Shown: in pieces, positions 16,735-26,750 of the stretch
Layout: every line of letters starts with the position of its first letter
Position numbering within the stretch: the first letter of the stretch is position 1
Source: Sporosarcina sp. ANT_H38
Lineage (GTDB): Bacteria; Bacillota; Bacilli; Bacillales_A; Planococcaceae
NCBI RefSeq assembly: GCF_008369195.1
Contig: NZ_VOBC01000001.1
Coordinates: 1,364,001-1,428,000 of the forward strand
DNA: 64,000 bases
Direction: 5' to 3'
The notes under the pieces: model-generated
What the model was told of the DNA's origin: nothing
The model's database searches: none
The model's input: only the letters and a program-made list of their open reading frames with translations
Position numbers and translations under genes: made by a program

Positions 16735-17595
16735 TTATTCAAAATCATAGTCTTGTTCAACTGAGACATCTTCCCCACCAAAGAACTTCTTCGATAATTC
16801 CGAAATTGTTCCATCCGCGTGCATGTCAGCAAGTACAGTGTTCACTTGCTTGAGCAGTTCGTCATTGTCTTTTTTCATGATGATTGCTTGGACATTTGGA
16901 TGATACTTGATATCCGGATGAATCATGATTTCAAACTCTGGAAATGCTTCCAGCGCAAGCTTTTGTAAATAGTAATCATTTAATATTACATCGGTACGCC
17001 CGATTGCCACATCACGTAAATATACATCGTTTGTAACATTATCATAAATTACCTCTTCAACCCCGTGGTCACGCCCAACTTGCATATAAACCGAAGTTGC
17101 GGCCCCGGCAGCTTTTTTCCCTTTCAAATCTTCAAGTGATTCAATACCTGAATGATCCGATTTACGGACAATTGCTGTTCCGAATGAATATTTATAAGGA
17201 TCAGAAAAAGTGAACTTCTCTTCCCGCTCTGGCGTGATTTCAATATCATTCACTGCTAGATCAACTTGCCCACTGTTCAACGAAGTAAGCATTCCGTCTA
17301 GGCCAATTTCAACGTATCTGATGTCCAGTTTCAGACGCTTTCCTAGCTCGTTCATAATTTCAACTTCATAACCCGTCAGTTCTTCGCTTTCGCTGTCATG
17401 GAAAGATGCCGGATAAAGCGTTCCTGACGTTGCAACAACGATTTCACCTTTTTTCTGAATGCCCTCCCAACTAGAAATTTTAGCATCGCTATCTTTTTTT
17501 GTATCACTACTAGTGCCACAAGCAGCTAGAACGAATATCACCGAGAATAGCAATAGAGACTGGATGATTTTACCGAGATGAAATTCTTTTACCAT
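16735..17595 (-). CDS. Amino acid ABC transporter solute-binding lipoprotein
   Basis: This 286-residue protein has a lipoprotein signal peptide (LLLFSVIFVLAACGTSSD, lipobox LAAC) and a family-3 extracellular solute-binding fold (GELVVATSGT-like opening, ELTGYEVEIMNELGKRL, LAVNDIEITPEREEKFTFSDPY, arginine in the ligand site region). It binds a polar amino acid; cystine is possible by similarity in gene order to TcyA-TcyB, but I cannot tell the substrate. ATG follows AAAGGAGA. Confidence 0.9.
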   Translation of the reverse strand: MVKEFHLGKIIQSLLLFSVIFVLAACGTSSDTKKDSDAKISSWEGIQKKGEIVVATSGTLYPASFHDSESEELTGYEVEIMNELGKRLKLDIRYVEIGLDGMLTSLNSGQVDLAVNDIEITPEREEKFTFSDPYKYSFGTAIVRKSDHSGIESLEDLKGKKAAGAATSVYMQVGRDHGVEEVIYDNVTNDVYLRDVAIGRTDVILNDYYLQKLALEAFPEFEIMIHPDIKYHPNVQAIIMKKDNDELLKQVNTVLADMHADGTISELSKKFFGGEDVSVEQDYDFE

Positions 17596-18026
17596 TGAGA
17601 TTCTCCTTTTGAAGTTAGTATTTTACAAATAATTGTTCACTGAAAATTATAATGTATCCCGAGAGAAGATGTAACCCTTTTACCGACAAATAAGAAACAC
17701 GTATAATTCAGAATATACCTGCTAATAAAAACCGAAATTTATGCAACTGTTGTATAGTTACTATAATTTATTTTATATTTCCCTAGAAAATAGGGATATT
17801 GAGAGCACTCAAATTAAAGAGCATTAAAAAACTGATTCGTATTTCATTCAATGGATTTTCATAAGAAACGGTAGGTGAAAACGCGACTTCAAGAGTACAA
17901 ATACTTTCAGGTATTCACTCCTGCTTTAACATCCCCTTTTTTATTTGCAAATATGTGTCTATCGTCGAGGAGATCGATACCCATAAGTCACTAGAAAATA
18001 GCACTATTACCTATGTTTACAATATG
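17596..18026. other. Intergenic region without a gene
   Basis: No coding region is supportable. It holds the upstream region of the amino-acid ABC operon and a small perfect inverted repeat, TCCCTA-GAAAA-TAGGGA, around 17778-17795. No riboswitch signature (T-box, S-box, lysine box) was recognised. Confidence 0.4.
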
Positions 18027-18064
18027 AAAAACCCGCAAAAAGCAAGTAGCTTTTGCGGGTTTTC
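18027..18064 (-). terminator. Terminator of the chemoreceptor gene
   Basis: AAAACCCGCAAAA pairs with TTTTGCGGGTTTT around a short loop and runs into T on the minus strand, immediately after the chemoreceptor stop. Confidence 0.88.
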
Positions 18065-18072
18065 GTTATTCG

Positions 18073-19776
18073 TTACTCCAATTTGAACTGCCCGACAAGT
18101 TTTTCGAGATTTCTTGCCATATCACTCATTTCAGTGGAACGTGTTGCAACTTCTTCTATCGAGGCTGATGTTTGCTCTGTTGCTGCTGAAATGTTGTTAG
18201 ACATATCTTCAATTGAATGAATTGATTGCGTGAGGTGATCGATAAGCTCAACTACGCGATTGGAACTTTCTGCTTCAGCTGTTGTTAACTCTGAAATCAA
18301 ATCGATTTCCTTAACCGTTTCTGAGACAGCACTTGAAATATTGCTTAAGGAAGTTGCAGTCAAACGAACAGTTTCCGTCCCTGATTCGATAAGTTTTGTG
18401 CTTTCCGATGTTGAAGAAACCACTCGGCCGATACTTTCTGTAATATCTTGCACAAGCTTTTCTACTTCGAGAACTTCTTTATTCGATTGTTCCGCAAGTT
18501 TCCGTACTTCTTCCGCAACGACCGCAAATCCTTTTCCATGCTCACCTGCACGCGCAGCTTCAATCGATGCATTCAGCGCAAGTAAATTCGTTTGGGCAGC
18601 AATCCCTGCAATTGAACTAGTTATGTTTTGAATTTTCGTAGTCGATTCAATCAGATTTTTTATTGTACCTCCTGCTTCACTTGAGGATAATCTGATTTTC
18701 TCCATATCATTACTGATGTCATTTACGCTTTGCTGACCTTCTTCTGCGATTTTCATTGTTCGTTTAGAGTTCCCTACGCTTAGTTCAGCTTTCTCTTTTG
18801 AATGCTGAAGATCATTCGCAAGAGAAGACAAGATTGTTGATGCATGCTCCGCATTGATTGTCCCATCTGAGATAGAGGCGACCGTTTCGCTCATATTGTG
18901 CGCTACTTGATGAATGGCCATCTGCATTTCATTCAATGAAGCAGTTGTATCAAGCGAGTTTTTTGTCAATTGAACAGATGTTGTTTTCACTGTGCCAATC
19001 ATATTGCGCAAATTTGCAGTCATCAAGTTCAATGTGCGTCCGAGATCTCCAACCTCATCTTTACTCGTTACAACTGTATCTTTGATGCCAAGATTTCCAT
19101 CTGCAATTTCCTTCGCGTGTGCGATTAAAACAGAAATCGACTTTGTTTTACGTCTGATAAGCACGATTGTAATGATCGAAGCAATGATCATCGGAATCAG
19201 GCTGATTAAAATTCCTTTCCGAACAACATCCCATGTTCTTTCGGCTACAATTGAACCATCAAAATCGATAACGCTGATTGCGATGATTTCTCCATTTGGG
19301 TCATGATTTTCAAATATGGGAGCATAGCCAGATAGGCGATTCACGTCTGCAAATTCATAGAGTTCCGTGTAAGTCGAATGCTTCATTTCCAAAAGCATTG
19401 CAAGCGCTTGTTTATCGACCGGAACAGAATCTCCTGGCTCAAGCCCTTTATTACTTAAATGGTCATCAAGTGCTAGAATTTTACCATCTAAATCAATGAT
19501 GTATTGTGTCTCAAAAATAGCTTTGTGATCAAGTGTCCAGTTCAGCTGTTGACCGACCTTATCCATTGTTTTACGATCGCCTTCAAGCATTTTCTCCACA
19601 TCTTCCGGCCGTATCAAACCTGTTGTAATACTCGCACAACCATACGCTTCAACACCCGCGGCATCATATAATTTTTCATAAGCTGTTTTATATGTCGCGA
19701 TGGACGTAATCGCTAACATTGCAACCATGATGCCAACAATAATTGTTCCCAATTGTACTGTAAGTGTATTTCTCAA
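18073..19776 (-). CDS. Methyl-accepting chemotaxis protein
   Basis: This chemoreceptor of about 567 residues has an N-terminal membrane helix (about residues 8-30), an extracellular sensor part of about 150 residues, and a second helix ([20 protein letters not shown], about 188-207). A HAMP linker follows (about 208-265), then the cytoplasmic signalling domain with its hairpin tip ([20 protein letters not shown], then [15 protein letters not shown]). The ligand is unknown. TTG at 19776, seven bases after AGGGGG, is the likely start; an in-frame ATG lies at 19794 upstream of that site. It is monocistronic, with no che genes nearby. Confidence 0.92.
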   Translation of the reverse strand: MRNTLTVQLGTIIVGIMVAMLAITSIATYKTAYEKLYDAAGVEAYGCASITTGLIRPEDVEKMLEGDRKTMDKVGQQLNWTLDHKAIFETQYIIDLDGKILALDDHLSNKGLEPGDSVPVDKQALAMLLEMKHSTYTELYEFADVNRLSGYAPIFENHDPNGEIIAISVIDFDGSIVAERTWDVVRKGILISLIPMIIASIITIVLIRRKTKSISVLIAHAKEIADGNLGIKDTVVTSKDEVGDLGRTLNLMTANLRNMIGTVKTTSVQLTKNSLDTTASLNEMQMAIHQVAHNMSETVASISDGTINAEHASTILSSLANDLQHSKEKAELSVGNSKRTMKIAEEGQQSVNDISNDMEKIRLSSSEAGGTIKNLIESTTKIQNITSSIAGIAAQTNLLALNASIEAARAGEHGKGFAVVAEEVRKLAEQSNKEVLEVEKLVQDITESIGRVVSSTSESTKLIESGTETVRLTATSLSNISSAVSETVKEIDLISELTTAEAESSNRVVELIDHLTQSIHSIEDMSNNISAATEQTSASIEEVATRSTEMSDMARNLEKLVGQFKLE

Positions 19777-19947
19777 TGTTTTTCCCCCTACCATTCTACT
19801 AGTCTATAATACTCTATAATTGAACAAAAAAAAAGCCCGTTAGGCATAGGCCATTTCTCATATTCGCATCTAATTAGACAACTTTCTACTTTTATAGCTA
19901 TATTAGTAGAGTATTTTTATAAATCCTTCAACTTTGACAACTAAAAA

Positions 19948-19983
19948 AATAATACGACCCACTATTTCTAGCATCGTATTATT
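19948..19983 (-). terminator. Terminator of the GNAT gene
   Basis: AATAATACGA pairs with TCGTATTATT with a 16-base loop; seven or more T follow on the minus strand. Confidence 0.85.
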
Positions 19984-20021
19984 CTTTTTCGATTTGTCGT
20001 TTCAGGTTTTATTAGTTCTGC

Positions 20022-20846
20022 CTAGTTTCTATTCTTTTTATAATAATCCTGGCCTTGCACCTTTACAAAACCGACTGATTCATAAAGAATGAGTGCGCGA
20101 GCATTTTTAGCTTCCACCTCAAGACAAATTTGATTGCCGGCTTCATGCTCACTTTTCACAATATTACGGAGTACTTTCCTACCGTATCCTCTCCCTTGAA
20201 ATTCGGGTAAGATGGCGAATCCGTAAATCCATGCTTCACCGTCAATCCGATTGACACGAAGTTTACCAACAGTTCGGTTGTCTGCTTCAATCATTAGGAA
20301 TTGTTCATCATGTCTTTCTTTTATACGTTCCAAATGAGTACGAGCGTCGTCTTCATCCATTCCAAAAGCAAGAACATCAAGTTTCACTTCGAGATTTGCA
20401 TCACTTGGTTTTGTTTTACGTATAAGAACGTCATCACTCGCTTCTATCGGTTGTTCTAACCAACGCATCTGATATTCTGAAAACGCATACGAATATGAGC
20501 GGGAGGATAACCATTCCTTAGCTGAGGTGGATGAAGATGGTGTATTCAATAATTGTGTACTAAAGTCATATTGCTCGATTGATACCAACGCTTCTTGCCA
20601 AAGCTTGGTAAAATAGCCCTTTCTTCTTTCTTTCGGTTTTACCATTCCACATACTTCAACAGTAGTTCCAAAACCAAATAAAGCTAAATAAGCGACAAGT
20701 TCTCCATTCACTTCATGAAAGAAATCCATTTTTCTTCCTTCTCTCTCACGAAGCATCTCCCAATTTAGTTTCAATTGAATATTGTCCGCTTTTTCACATT
20801 CTTTTTGAAGCTGTTTAATAGCAATTAATTGACTTTCTTTTAACAT
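20022..20846 (-). CDS. Tandem-domain GNAT N-acetyltransferase
   Basis: This 274-residue protein has two GNAT-like halves. The N-terminal one (about 20-125) has GTTVEVCGMVKPKERRKGYF. The C-terminal one (about 140-270) has the canonical acetyl-CoA motif A, ILPEFQGRGYGRKVL, followed by VEAKNARALILYESVGF. The N-terminal half lacks the full RxxGxG/A pattern and may be structural. The substrate is unknown. ATG at 20846 is chosen because GGGGGA lies just upstream; an in-frame ATG at 20864 lies before that site. The DUF2161 gene ends 83 bases upstream on the same strand. Confidence 0.85.
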   Translation of the reverse strand: MLKESQLIAIKQLQKECEKADNIQLKLNWEMLREREGRKMDFFHEVNGELVAYLALFGFGTTVEVCGMVKPKERRKGYFTKLWQEALVSIEQYDFSTQLLNTPSSSTSAKEWLSSRSYSYAFSEYQMRWLEQPIEASDDVLIRKTKPSDANLEVKLDVLAFGMDEDDARTHLERIKERHDEQFLMIEADNRTVGKLRVNRIDGEAWIYGFAILPEFQGRGYGRKVLRNIVKSEHEAGNQICLEVEAKNARALILYESVGFVKVQGQDYYKKNRN

Positions 20847-20929
20847 AAAAATCCCCCAATTCAAAGGCTTTTCGCGTTTGATCTCTAAATGCCTAGTTCA
20901 ATAATAACACGTAGTGCAGGTTCACTCCT

Positions 20930-21700
20930 TTACATATTATCCTCAGCGTCATGTATGTCAAAGTGTGCACCCGACGTTTCTCTTACTACCTCACGATAAT
21001 GGTTAAAGAGATCCGGAAATGAGTGCAACTCACTTTTCCCACTGTCACTAATCATATATATTCCTTTTTGAATTCTATCAAACCATCCATAATAGTTTTT
21101 ATTTAAAATCGTCAAGGTTTTTTCTCCTGTCCCCAACTCACGCAAGGATTTTGGCGATAATGGCCCCGATTGCAGAAGGCAGCAAGCTATATGAATACAG
21201 TTTTCTTTATAGGTTGTCATTATTTTGGTCTGTCTGCTTCCGCCGACATTATAGTCTCCAAGTCTACCTACCATTTCAGTCAACATAGCATTCTTTTTTT
21301 TCTTACTGCGCTGCATGCTTTTCTTCCGATCAAAGGACGAAGGATGAAATACTATTTCTGCCCGCGCGTCGTCTTCTAAGAATGAAACGAGGATGAGTCC
21401 TAATTCCAGTCTTCTCAACAAATGACAACTATCTTTCCACTTTTTTGAACGAAAGTTGAGTTTGGGTTTAGGAATCGCGACAAATACCTGATTTGTCAAT
21501 CTCTGTCTTTTTGTAGCTTGGATTAAAAGATCAATAGAAAGTGACAATTTCAATTCAATGAGGACCAGTTCTTGCTCTTTTAAAGCTGCAACGTCGCACT
21601 CATTTACTTCACCATGGACATCATACCCTTGTTGAGTAAATAAGTCTTTTACCGGTTTATATAAATCGACTTCATATCGCTTGGTTTCTTTGTCTTGCAT
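20930..21700 (-). CDS. DUF2161 family putative PD-(D/E)XK-type protein
   Basis: This 256-residue protein has an N-terminal region with a nuclease-like core: YDVHGEVNECDVAALKEQELVLIELKLS, where D and ExK could be the PD-(D/E)XK metal and catalytic residues (residues about 30-60). A basic stretch (KKSMQRSKKKKNA) separates it from a C-terminal winged-helix-like part (LSPKSLRELGTGEKTLTILNKNYYGWF). This is the DUF2161 family, predicted phosphodiesterase, role unknown. ATG at 21700 has GAGGTGAAG at good spacing; the frame extends to 21766 but would run into the divergent MarR promoter region. Confidence 0.75.
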   Translation of the reverse strand: MQDKETKRYEVDLYKPVKDLFTQQGYDVHGEVNECDVAALKEQELVLIELKLSLSIDLLIQATKRQRLTNQVFVAIPKPKLNFRSKKWKDSCHLLRRLELGLILVSFLEDDARAEIVFHPSSFDRKKSMQRSKKKKNAMLTEMVGRLGDYNVGGSRQTKIMTTYKENCIHIACCLLQSGPLSPKSLRELGTGEKTLTILNKNYYGWFDRIQKGIYMISDSGKSELHSFPDLFNHYREVVRETSGAHFDIHDAEDNM

Positions 21701-21842
21701 GTCAATCTTCACCTCATTATGATGATATACATAATTGATTGAAACTACCACTCCAAAATTCGTCATAATGGTGGTACACTAGTCATGAGAGAAAAGATAG
21801 AAAATTTTTTGGGTGCATTATGGGAAAAGGATGGGGATTATC

Positions 21843-22265
21843 ATGTCTACTCAAACGATTTTCGAACTATTACATACGATGGAACAAGTGACACATAAAA
21901 TGCAGTTAAAGTGGCGGCAGCAAACGAGTTATGATTTGGGTGTGTCACATATTCTTGCCTTGCATGAATTACGGATAAACGGGGAAAGTCGGCCTTCCGA
22001 TCTTGCCCGTATTCTAAATTTCACCCCTGCATCCCTAACGCATCTTTCAACAAAACTTTCAAACAGGGAGTTGATTACACGTCGGAAGGACGATACTGAC
22101 CGGCGAATCACCTATTGGGCGATCACGAAAAAAGGGGAAGACTTACTCGATAAAGCACAAAGAGACGGTCGAAATCACCATCAGGAAGTTTTTTCACACT
22201 TAACAGAAACGGAACAGAAATCGTTACTCTCCATTTATGAAAAGTTGAATCATTCATTAAAATGA
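21843..22265 (+). CDS. MarR family transcriptional regulator
   Basis: This 140-residue protein is of MarR type with the winged helix (SRPSDLARILNFTPASLTHLSTKLSNRELITRRKDDTDRRITYWAIT) in the middle and dimerisation helices at both ends. ATG at 21843 follows AAAGGATGGGGA; the in-frame ATG at 21813 lies upstream of that site. It is convergent with an SDR oxidoreductase and divergent from DUF2161. The inducer is unknown. Confidence 0.9.
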   Translation: MSTQTIFELLHTMEQVTHKMQLKWRQQTSYDLGVSHILALHELRINGESRPSDLARILNFTPASLTHLSTKLSNRELITRRKDDTDRRITYWAITKKGEDLLDKAQRDGRNHHQEVFSHLTETEQKSLLSIYEKLNHSLK

Positions 22266-22300
22266 AAAAAGAGCATCTTCTCTATGAGATGCTCTTTTTT
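22265..22300. terminator. Bidirectional terminator between marR and SDR genes
   Basis: AAAAAAGAGCATCT pairs with AGATGCTCTTTTTT around an eight-base loop, with A and T runs on both flanks, between convergent genes. Confidence 0.9.
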
Positions 22301-22317
22301 GCGTTCAATTAGTTGAT

Positions 22318-23070
22318 TTACCTAAGTTTAGTAATTCCGCCATCCACCATTATTGTTTGCCCAGTAATGTAGTCAGAATCGGCACTTGCCAAGAATACAG
22401 CAGCTCGTCCAATATCATTTTCCAGTTCACCAAGTCGGCGTAACGGAATCTTAGATATCATTGTTTCAAAAGCTTCAGGCTGTTCTTTCGCCCATTGCTG
22501 AATCCCAGGTGAATTTGCAAGTGGTGCAATCAAGTTGACATTAATGCCGAATTGACCAAATTCATTCGCGGTAACACGTGTGATCGCTCGGATTGCTTCT
22601 TTTGCCGCAGCGTAGGAAGCCTGGTTAGCGTCTCCGTTTATGCCTGCTCCTGAAGCGAAGTTAATAATTTTCCCTTTAGTTTCTTTTAAATAAGGTAGTG
22701 CAGCCTGCATGAGATAGAATGTCGGATAGAATCCTGTATTGAACGATAAGTCAAGATCCGCTTGCGTCGTCTCTTCAAATGGCTTATTTGTCGACGCGTG
22801 TGCATTGTTCACTAAAATATCCAACTTACCAAATCTCTCGACGGTTTGTTTCACAATATCCGACAGTTTATCATGCTCAGCTAAATTCGCTTGGATGAAA
22901 AACGCTTCTGGTTGATAGACTTGCAATTCCTTTATTGCCTGTTCCCCTAATTCCCCATTCAAATCGACGATTACAACTTTAGCACCCTCTTTTACGAATG
23001 CAGTCGCCATTCCTTTGCCGATACCTCCGGCTCCGCCAGTAATAATTGCAACTTTGTCTTGAAGTTTCAT
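22318..23070 (-). CDS. SDR family NAD(P)-dependent oxidoreductase
   Basis: This 250-residue classical short-chain dehydrogenase has the Rossmann motif TGGAGGIGKG (about residues 10-19), NNAH (about 88-91), catalytic YAAAK (about 153-157) and the C-terminal DSDYITGQTIMVDGG. Asp at the end of the second strand (VIVDLNG) suggests NAD(H) preference. Substrate unknown. A decayed paralogue lies immediately upstream on the same strand. Confidence 0.9.
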   Translation of the reverse strand: MKLQDKVAIITGGAGGIGKGMATAFVKEGAKVVIVDLNGELGEQAIKELQVYQPEAFFIQANLAEHDKLSDIVKQTVERFGKLDILVNNAHASTNKPFEETTQADLDLSFNTGFYPTFYLMQAALPYLKETKGKIINFASGAGINGDANQASYAAAKEAIRAITRVTANEFGQFGINVNLIAPLANSPGIQQWAKEQPEAFETMISKIPLRRLGELENDIGRAAVFLASADSDYITGQTIMVDGGITKLR

Positions 23071-23248
23071 AATTGATCATTTCCTCTCTTATGATGTCTA
23101 TTGTTACCTATTTTTTAATGTATCGCTTACCATACAAGCTGATGTAAAGAATTCAATTGAATTCCCTCAGGCACAAAGAGAAGGCTACCTCTTGTAATTC
23201 GCCTTCACTTAGTTTCTATAGGTATTCATTGGTTCGAAATATAGATTC

Positions 23249-24017
23249 TTACGATTTCACTTGTGTCATCAACTGCTGAAAGTCAGAAATAGTCGGGTTA
23301 CTTAAGTAGTGATCACCCTCAACTAGAATCGTTTGACCAGTGATAAACTTGGATTCAACAGAAGCTAAAAACAAAACGGTATTTCCGATATCGTCCGCTT
23401 CACCTTGGTATGGCAATGCGTTGTATTTTCCGAAAAAAATCAAGTAGTTCTGGAGACATTTTTTTGGGCAGCTGGTGTTAAAATTAACCCCGGATCGACT
23501 CCATTGCAACGAATATTGTCTTTTCAGTATTGCGTTGCGATGTATTTTGTCAAATTAACGACAGCAGCCTTCGATGCGCCATAAGCTGAACGGATTTTAT
23601 CACCCGCAAAAGCAGACTTTGATGCAGTATTAATAATTGAGCCACCGCCCGCTTTTTGCATATGTGGAATTGCATAGCGGCTCCAAGAAAATACTTTTCG
23701 CATTCACGTTCATTAAACGGTCCCACTCATCTAAATCGATATTCACGACATCTAAATCTTTTTGTAAATTTGTCGATCCAACATTGTTATAGAGGATTGT
23801 AATTGTACCAAACTGTTCAACAGTGAAAATCAATCGCACCTTTAATCGATTGTTCATTCCCAGCATCCAAAAATACAGCTAACGCTTCGCCGCCTTCGTT
23901 TTGAATACTTTGTGCAACCTGTTTTGCGCCTACTTTTGCAAGAAGTGTAGCGGCAGACAATTCGATACCTGATGCCCCGCCAGATACTAACGCCACTTTA
24001 TTTTGTACTCTTCCCAC
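23249..24017 (-). pseudogene. Second SDR oxidoreductase, multiply frameshifted
   Basis: Three fragments in different frames together make one SDR. The N-terminal part (24017 to about 23870) has NKVALVSGGASGIELSAATL. The middle (about 23840-23630) has TITILYNNVGSTNLQKDLD and DEWDRLMNVNAKS. The C-terminal part (about 23509-23249) has VLFLASVESKFITGQTILVEG. Internal deletions and frameshifts separate them, and the catalytic YxxxK block falls in a frame that is not open to either side. It cannot yield a working enzyme. Confidence 0.85.
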
Positions 24018-24551
24018 GATATTATCCCAATCAATTCCTAATTTATATTTACTACCAAATATACTTTAACATTAAAATATATGAAGTGGAAGTTTTTGAT
24101 CTCGAAAACTATAGTTACAAATATGCACCTATGGGAGTAGTATAAAAAGGAGTGTGTTATTTATCTTTTTATCGTGAATCCGTTACATGGTAATGGGTAA
24201 GCATGCTTATTTCGGGGTGGAATAGAGCTTATATTGTCACTATGGCTATTGATTTATTGAACAACAATGGGCATTTTGGTATTACTGTCTTCAACAAATT
24301 CTCAGGCAAGACGTTAAGTACAGTATGGGAAAAAAATCACAATATAAACAGACAGGCCTATTCCAATACTTGGTGACTGGGAAATGATAATGTCCACCCT
24401 ACTCCATTAATCTTATTTAAACTTCACAAGACAGTCCGTTCTCATTTTCTTCACAATTAACTCATAATTACAAACATTCATGTATTTATTCTCCCACTAT
24501 CATGTTAGTATAGAAAAATAATCAACATAATATGGGGGTGCTAAGATTACT
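24018..24551. other. Intergenic region, mostly gene debris, before ilvA
   Basis: No intact gene. A diacylglycerol-kinase-like N-terminal remnant lies at 24159-24200. The last 60 bases hold the AT-rich promoter region of the threonine dehydratase gene. No T-box leader was recognised ahead of ilvA. Confidence 0.4.
24159..24200 (+). pseudogene. Possible remnant of a diacylglycerol kinase family gene
   Basis: Behind AAAAAGGAG the frame reads YLFIVNPLHGNG and then stops. This matches the conserved opening of DagK/BmrU-type lipid kinases (YLFIVNPxxGNG). Nothing recognisable follows, so only the first dozen codons remain. Confidence 0.4.
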
Positions 24552-25820
24552 ATGAATCTAACAACGACGGAACCAACTAGAATTCAAGTTGAGGATATAC
24601 TGATTGCCAATCAATTACTAAAAGATGTAGTCGCACATACTCCTTTGCAAAAGAATGAACGACTGTCAGAAAAATATGATTGTCGAGTCTATGTTAAAAG
24701 GGAAGATTTACAACATGTCCGTTCCTTTAAATTACGGGGTGCCTATTATAAAATCAAAACAATAGAAGCAGCTGCACTTGAAAAGGGTGTCGTCTGTGCC
24801 AGTGCGGGTAATCATGCACAAGGAGTCGCTTTTGCATGTGCACATCTAGGAATTGACGCAAAAATATTCATGCCGCAGACGACTCCGAAACAAAAAATTA
24901 ATCAAGTAAAAATGTTTGGACGGAACTTTGTAGAAGTTATCTTAGTAGGCGATACATTTGACGATTCATCCGCTTCAGCAGTCGAATGTGCGAATGCTGA
25001 AGACCGAATTTTCATTCACCCTTTTGACGATTACGATGTCATTGCTGGACAAGGAACAGTCGCGGTTGAAATCATGAATGACATTGAGGAACCTGTTGAT
25101 TATGTCTTTGCCAGTATTGGCGGTGGCGGTCTTATATCTGGTTTAAGTACGTACATCAAAAATGTGTCACCGCATACTCGTATGATTGGTGTAGAGCCTG
25201 AAGGTGCGGCTAGTATGAAAGCAGCATTAGATAATAATGAAGTAACCACATTAGATACCATCGATAAGTTTGTTGATGGTGCAGCTGTACAAAGTGCCGG
25301 TCAATATACCTTTGAAATTTGCCGCAAATACCTTGAAGATATCGTTCTTGTTCCAGAAGGTAAAGTGTGTACGTCCATCTTGGAATTATATAACCAACAT
25401 GCAATTATCGTTGAACCAGCAGGGGCATTATCTATCGCTGCCTTGGATTTTTATAAAGATGAAATCAAAGGTAAATCCGTCGTTTGTGTCATTAGTGGCG
25501 GGAATAATGATATTGGTCGAATGCAGGAAATCAAAGAAAAATCATTGATTTATGAAGGTCTTCTCTATTATTTCATAGTCAACTTCCCACAGCGCTCGGG
25601 TGCGTTACGCCAATTTTTGGATGAAGTACTGGGACCTGACGACGATATTACTACATTTGAATATACGAAGAAAAACAACAAGGAAAGTGGTCCTGGACTT
25701 GTTGGTATTGAAATGAAGAAAAAATCAGATTACGAAGGACTTATTCAACGCATGCATCAATGCGGCTTCTCCTTTAAAGAAGTTAACAATGATAGTACGT
25801 TATTTGATTTACTTATCTAA
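24552..25820 (+). CDS. ilvA: Threonine ammonia-lyase (threonine dehydratase)
   Basis: This 422-residue PLP enzyme deaminates threonine to 2-oxobutanoate for isoleucine synthesis. The PLP lysine motif RSFKLRGAYYK (about residues 54-64), SAGNHAQGVA, glycine loop SIGGGGLISGL and CVISGGNND are present. The C-terminal 90 residues (FPQRSGALRQFLDEVLGPDDDI and onward) form one ACT-like regulatory domain, the short form found in Bacillus IlvA. It has its own terminator and no ilv neighbours. Confidence 0.93.
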   Translation: MNLTTTEPTRIQVEDILIANQLLKDVVAHTPLQKNERLSEKYDCRVYVKREDLQHVRSFKLRGAYYKIKTIEAAALEKGVVCASAGNHAQGVAFACAHLGIDAKIFMPQTTPKQKINQVKMFGRNFVEVILVGDTFDDSSASAVECANAEDRIFIHPFDDYDVIAGQGTVAVEIMNDIEEPVDYVFASIGGGGLISGLSTYIKNVSPHTRMIGVEPEGAASMKAALDNNEVTTLDTIDKFVDGAAVQSAGQYTFEICRKYLEDIVLVPEGKVCTSILELYNQHAIIVEPAGALSIAALDFYKDEIKGKSVVCVISGGNNDIGRMQEIKEKSLIYEGLLYYFIVNFPQRSGALRQFLDEVLGPDDDITTFEYTKKNNKESGPGLVGIEMKKKSDYEGLIQRMHQCGFSFKEVNNDSTLFDLLI

Positions 25821-25828
25821 TCTCTTTC

Positions 25829-25872
25829 AAAAAGTCATGCTTATGGCGTTTAAGCCCTAAGCATGACTTTTT
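25829..25872. terminator. Terminator of ilvA (bidirectional)
   Basis: AAAAAGTCATGCTTA pairs perfectly with TAAGCATGACTTTTT around a 14-base loop. Confidence 0.92.
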
Positions 25873-25902
25873 GACTGTAAATAAGAGGAGGTTCTTCTTT
25901 TT

Positions 25903-26750
25903 TTACAGTCCGCTTGCTGTAAATGTATCCCCACCCTCAATGGTTCCGTTTTCGAACCCTTTTATGAACCACCGTTTCCTTTGCTCAGAAGTCCCGTGTG
26001 TAAAGCTATCGGGGACGATATATCCTTGGGTTTGTTCCTGAATGCGGTCATCACCAACAGCGCTCGCTGCGGTAATCGCTTCCTCCAGATCACCTTCTTC
26101 AAGAAAATCCAAATCTTTCTGCTTTTTTGCCCATACGCCGGCAAAATAATCTGCCTGTAATTCGAGCCGTACTGAATATTTATTGAACTCTTCTTCACTC
26201 AGTTTTGGACGGAGGGAATTCACTTGCTCATTGATCCCTAAAAGGGTTTGTACATGGTGCCCCACCTCATGCGCAACTACATAGGCCATTGCAAAATCAC
26301 CGGGAGCTTGAAACTTGTCTTGAAGTTCCTTATAAAAACTTAAGTCAATGTATAATTTGTGATCGCCGGGACAATAAAACGGTCCGACGGATGACCCAGC
26401 TGTCCCACATGCAGATTGAACGCTATTTGTATATAACACAAGGATGGGTTCCTCGTACTCCAAACCTTGTTCACGGAACAATTTTGTCCAAACAACTTCG
26501 GTATCTGCAAGCACTACTGACACAAATTCCGCAAGTTCCTTTTCTTCAGCCGTTTCTTCAAAAGGAACCGAGATACCCAAATCTGTTTCTTGTGAGCCAT
26601 TCAAAACTTCGCCTAGATCCCCTCCAAGAAAGGTGACAATAAGAATAAGAAGTAAACCGCCGATTCCACCGCCAGCTAATCTACCCCTCCCTTTCCTTTA
26701 CCCCTTCGATCTTCAACGTTCGTACTTTTCTTTCTACCTTTAAACTCCAT
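25903..26750 (-). pseudogene. YpfJ-type neutral zinc metallopeptidase, frameshifted near the N-terminus
   Basis: The main open part (to about 26604) carries the zinc site AYVVAHEVGHHVQ, the following ELQADYFAGVWAKK, and GTSEQRKRWFIKGFENG, all typical of the YpfJ/zinc_metallopeptidase family. The family's N-terminal membrane anchor (GGGIGGLLLILIVTFLGG) is encoded directly upstream in the same frame, but the good start (ATG at 26750 behind AGGAGGAAATTGA, reading EFKGRKKSTNVEDRRGKGKGG) is in another frame. The switch falls in the G-rich tract at 26683-26694. Without a frameshift the catalytic domain has no conventional start with an anchor. It is either a recent pseudogene, a phase-variable tract or a sequencing error. 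Confidence 0.75.

Noticed and set aside
19801..19850. Possible terminator (poly-A next to GCCCGTTAGGC)
   Set aside because: The stem is only three or four base pairs and a much better terminator for the same gene lies at 19948-19983.
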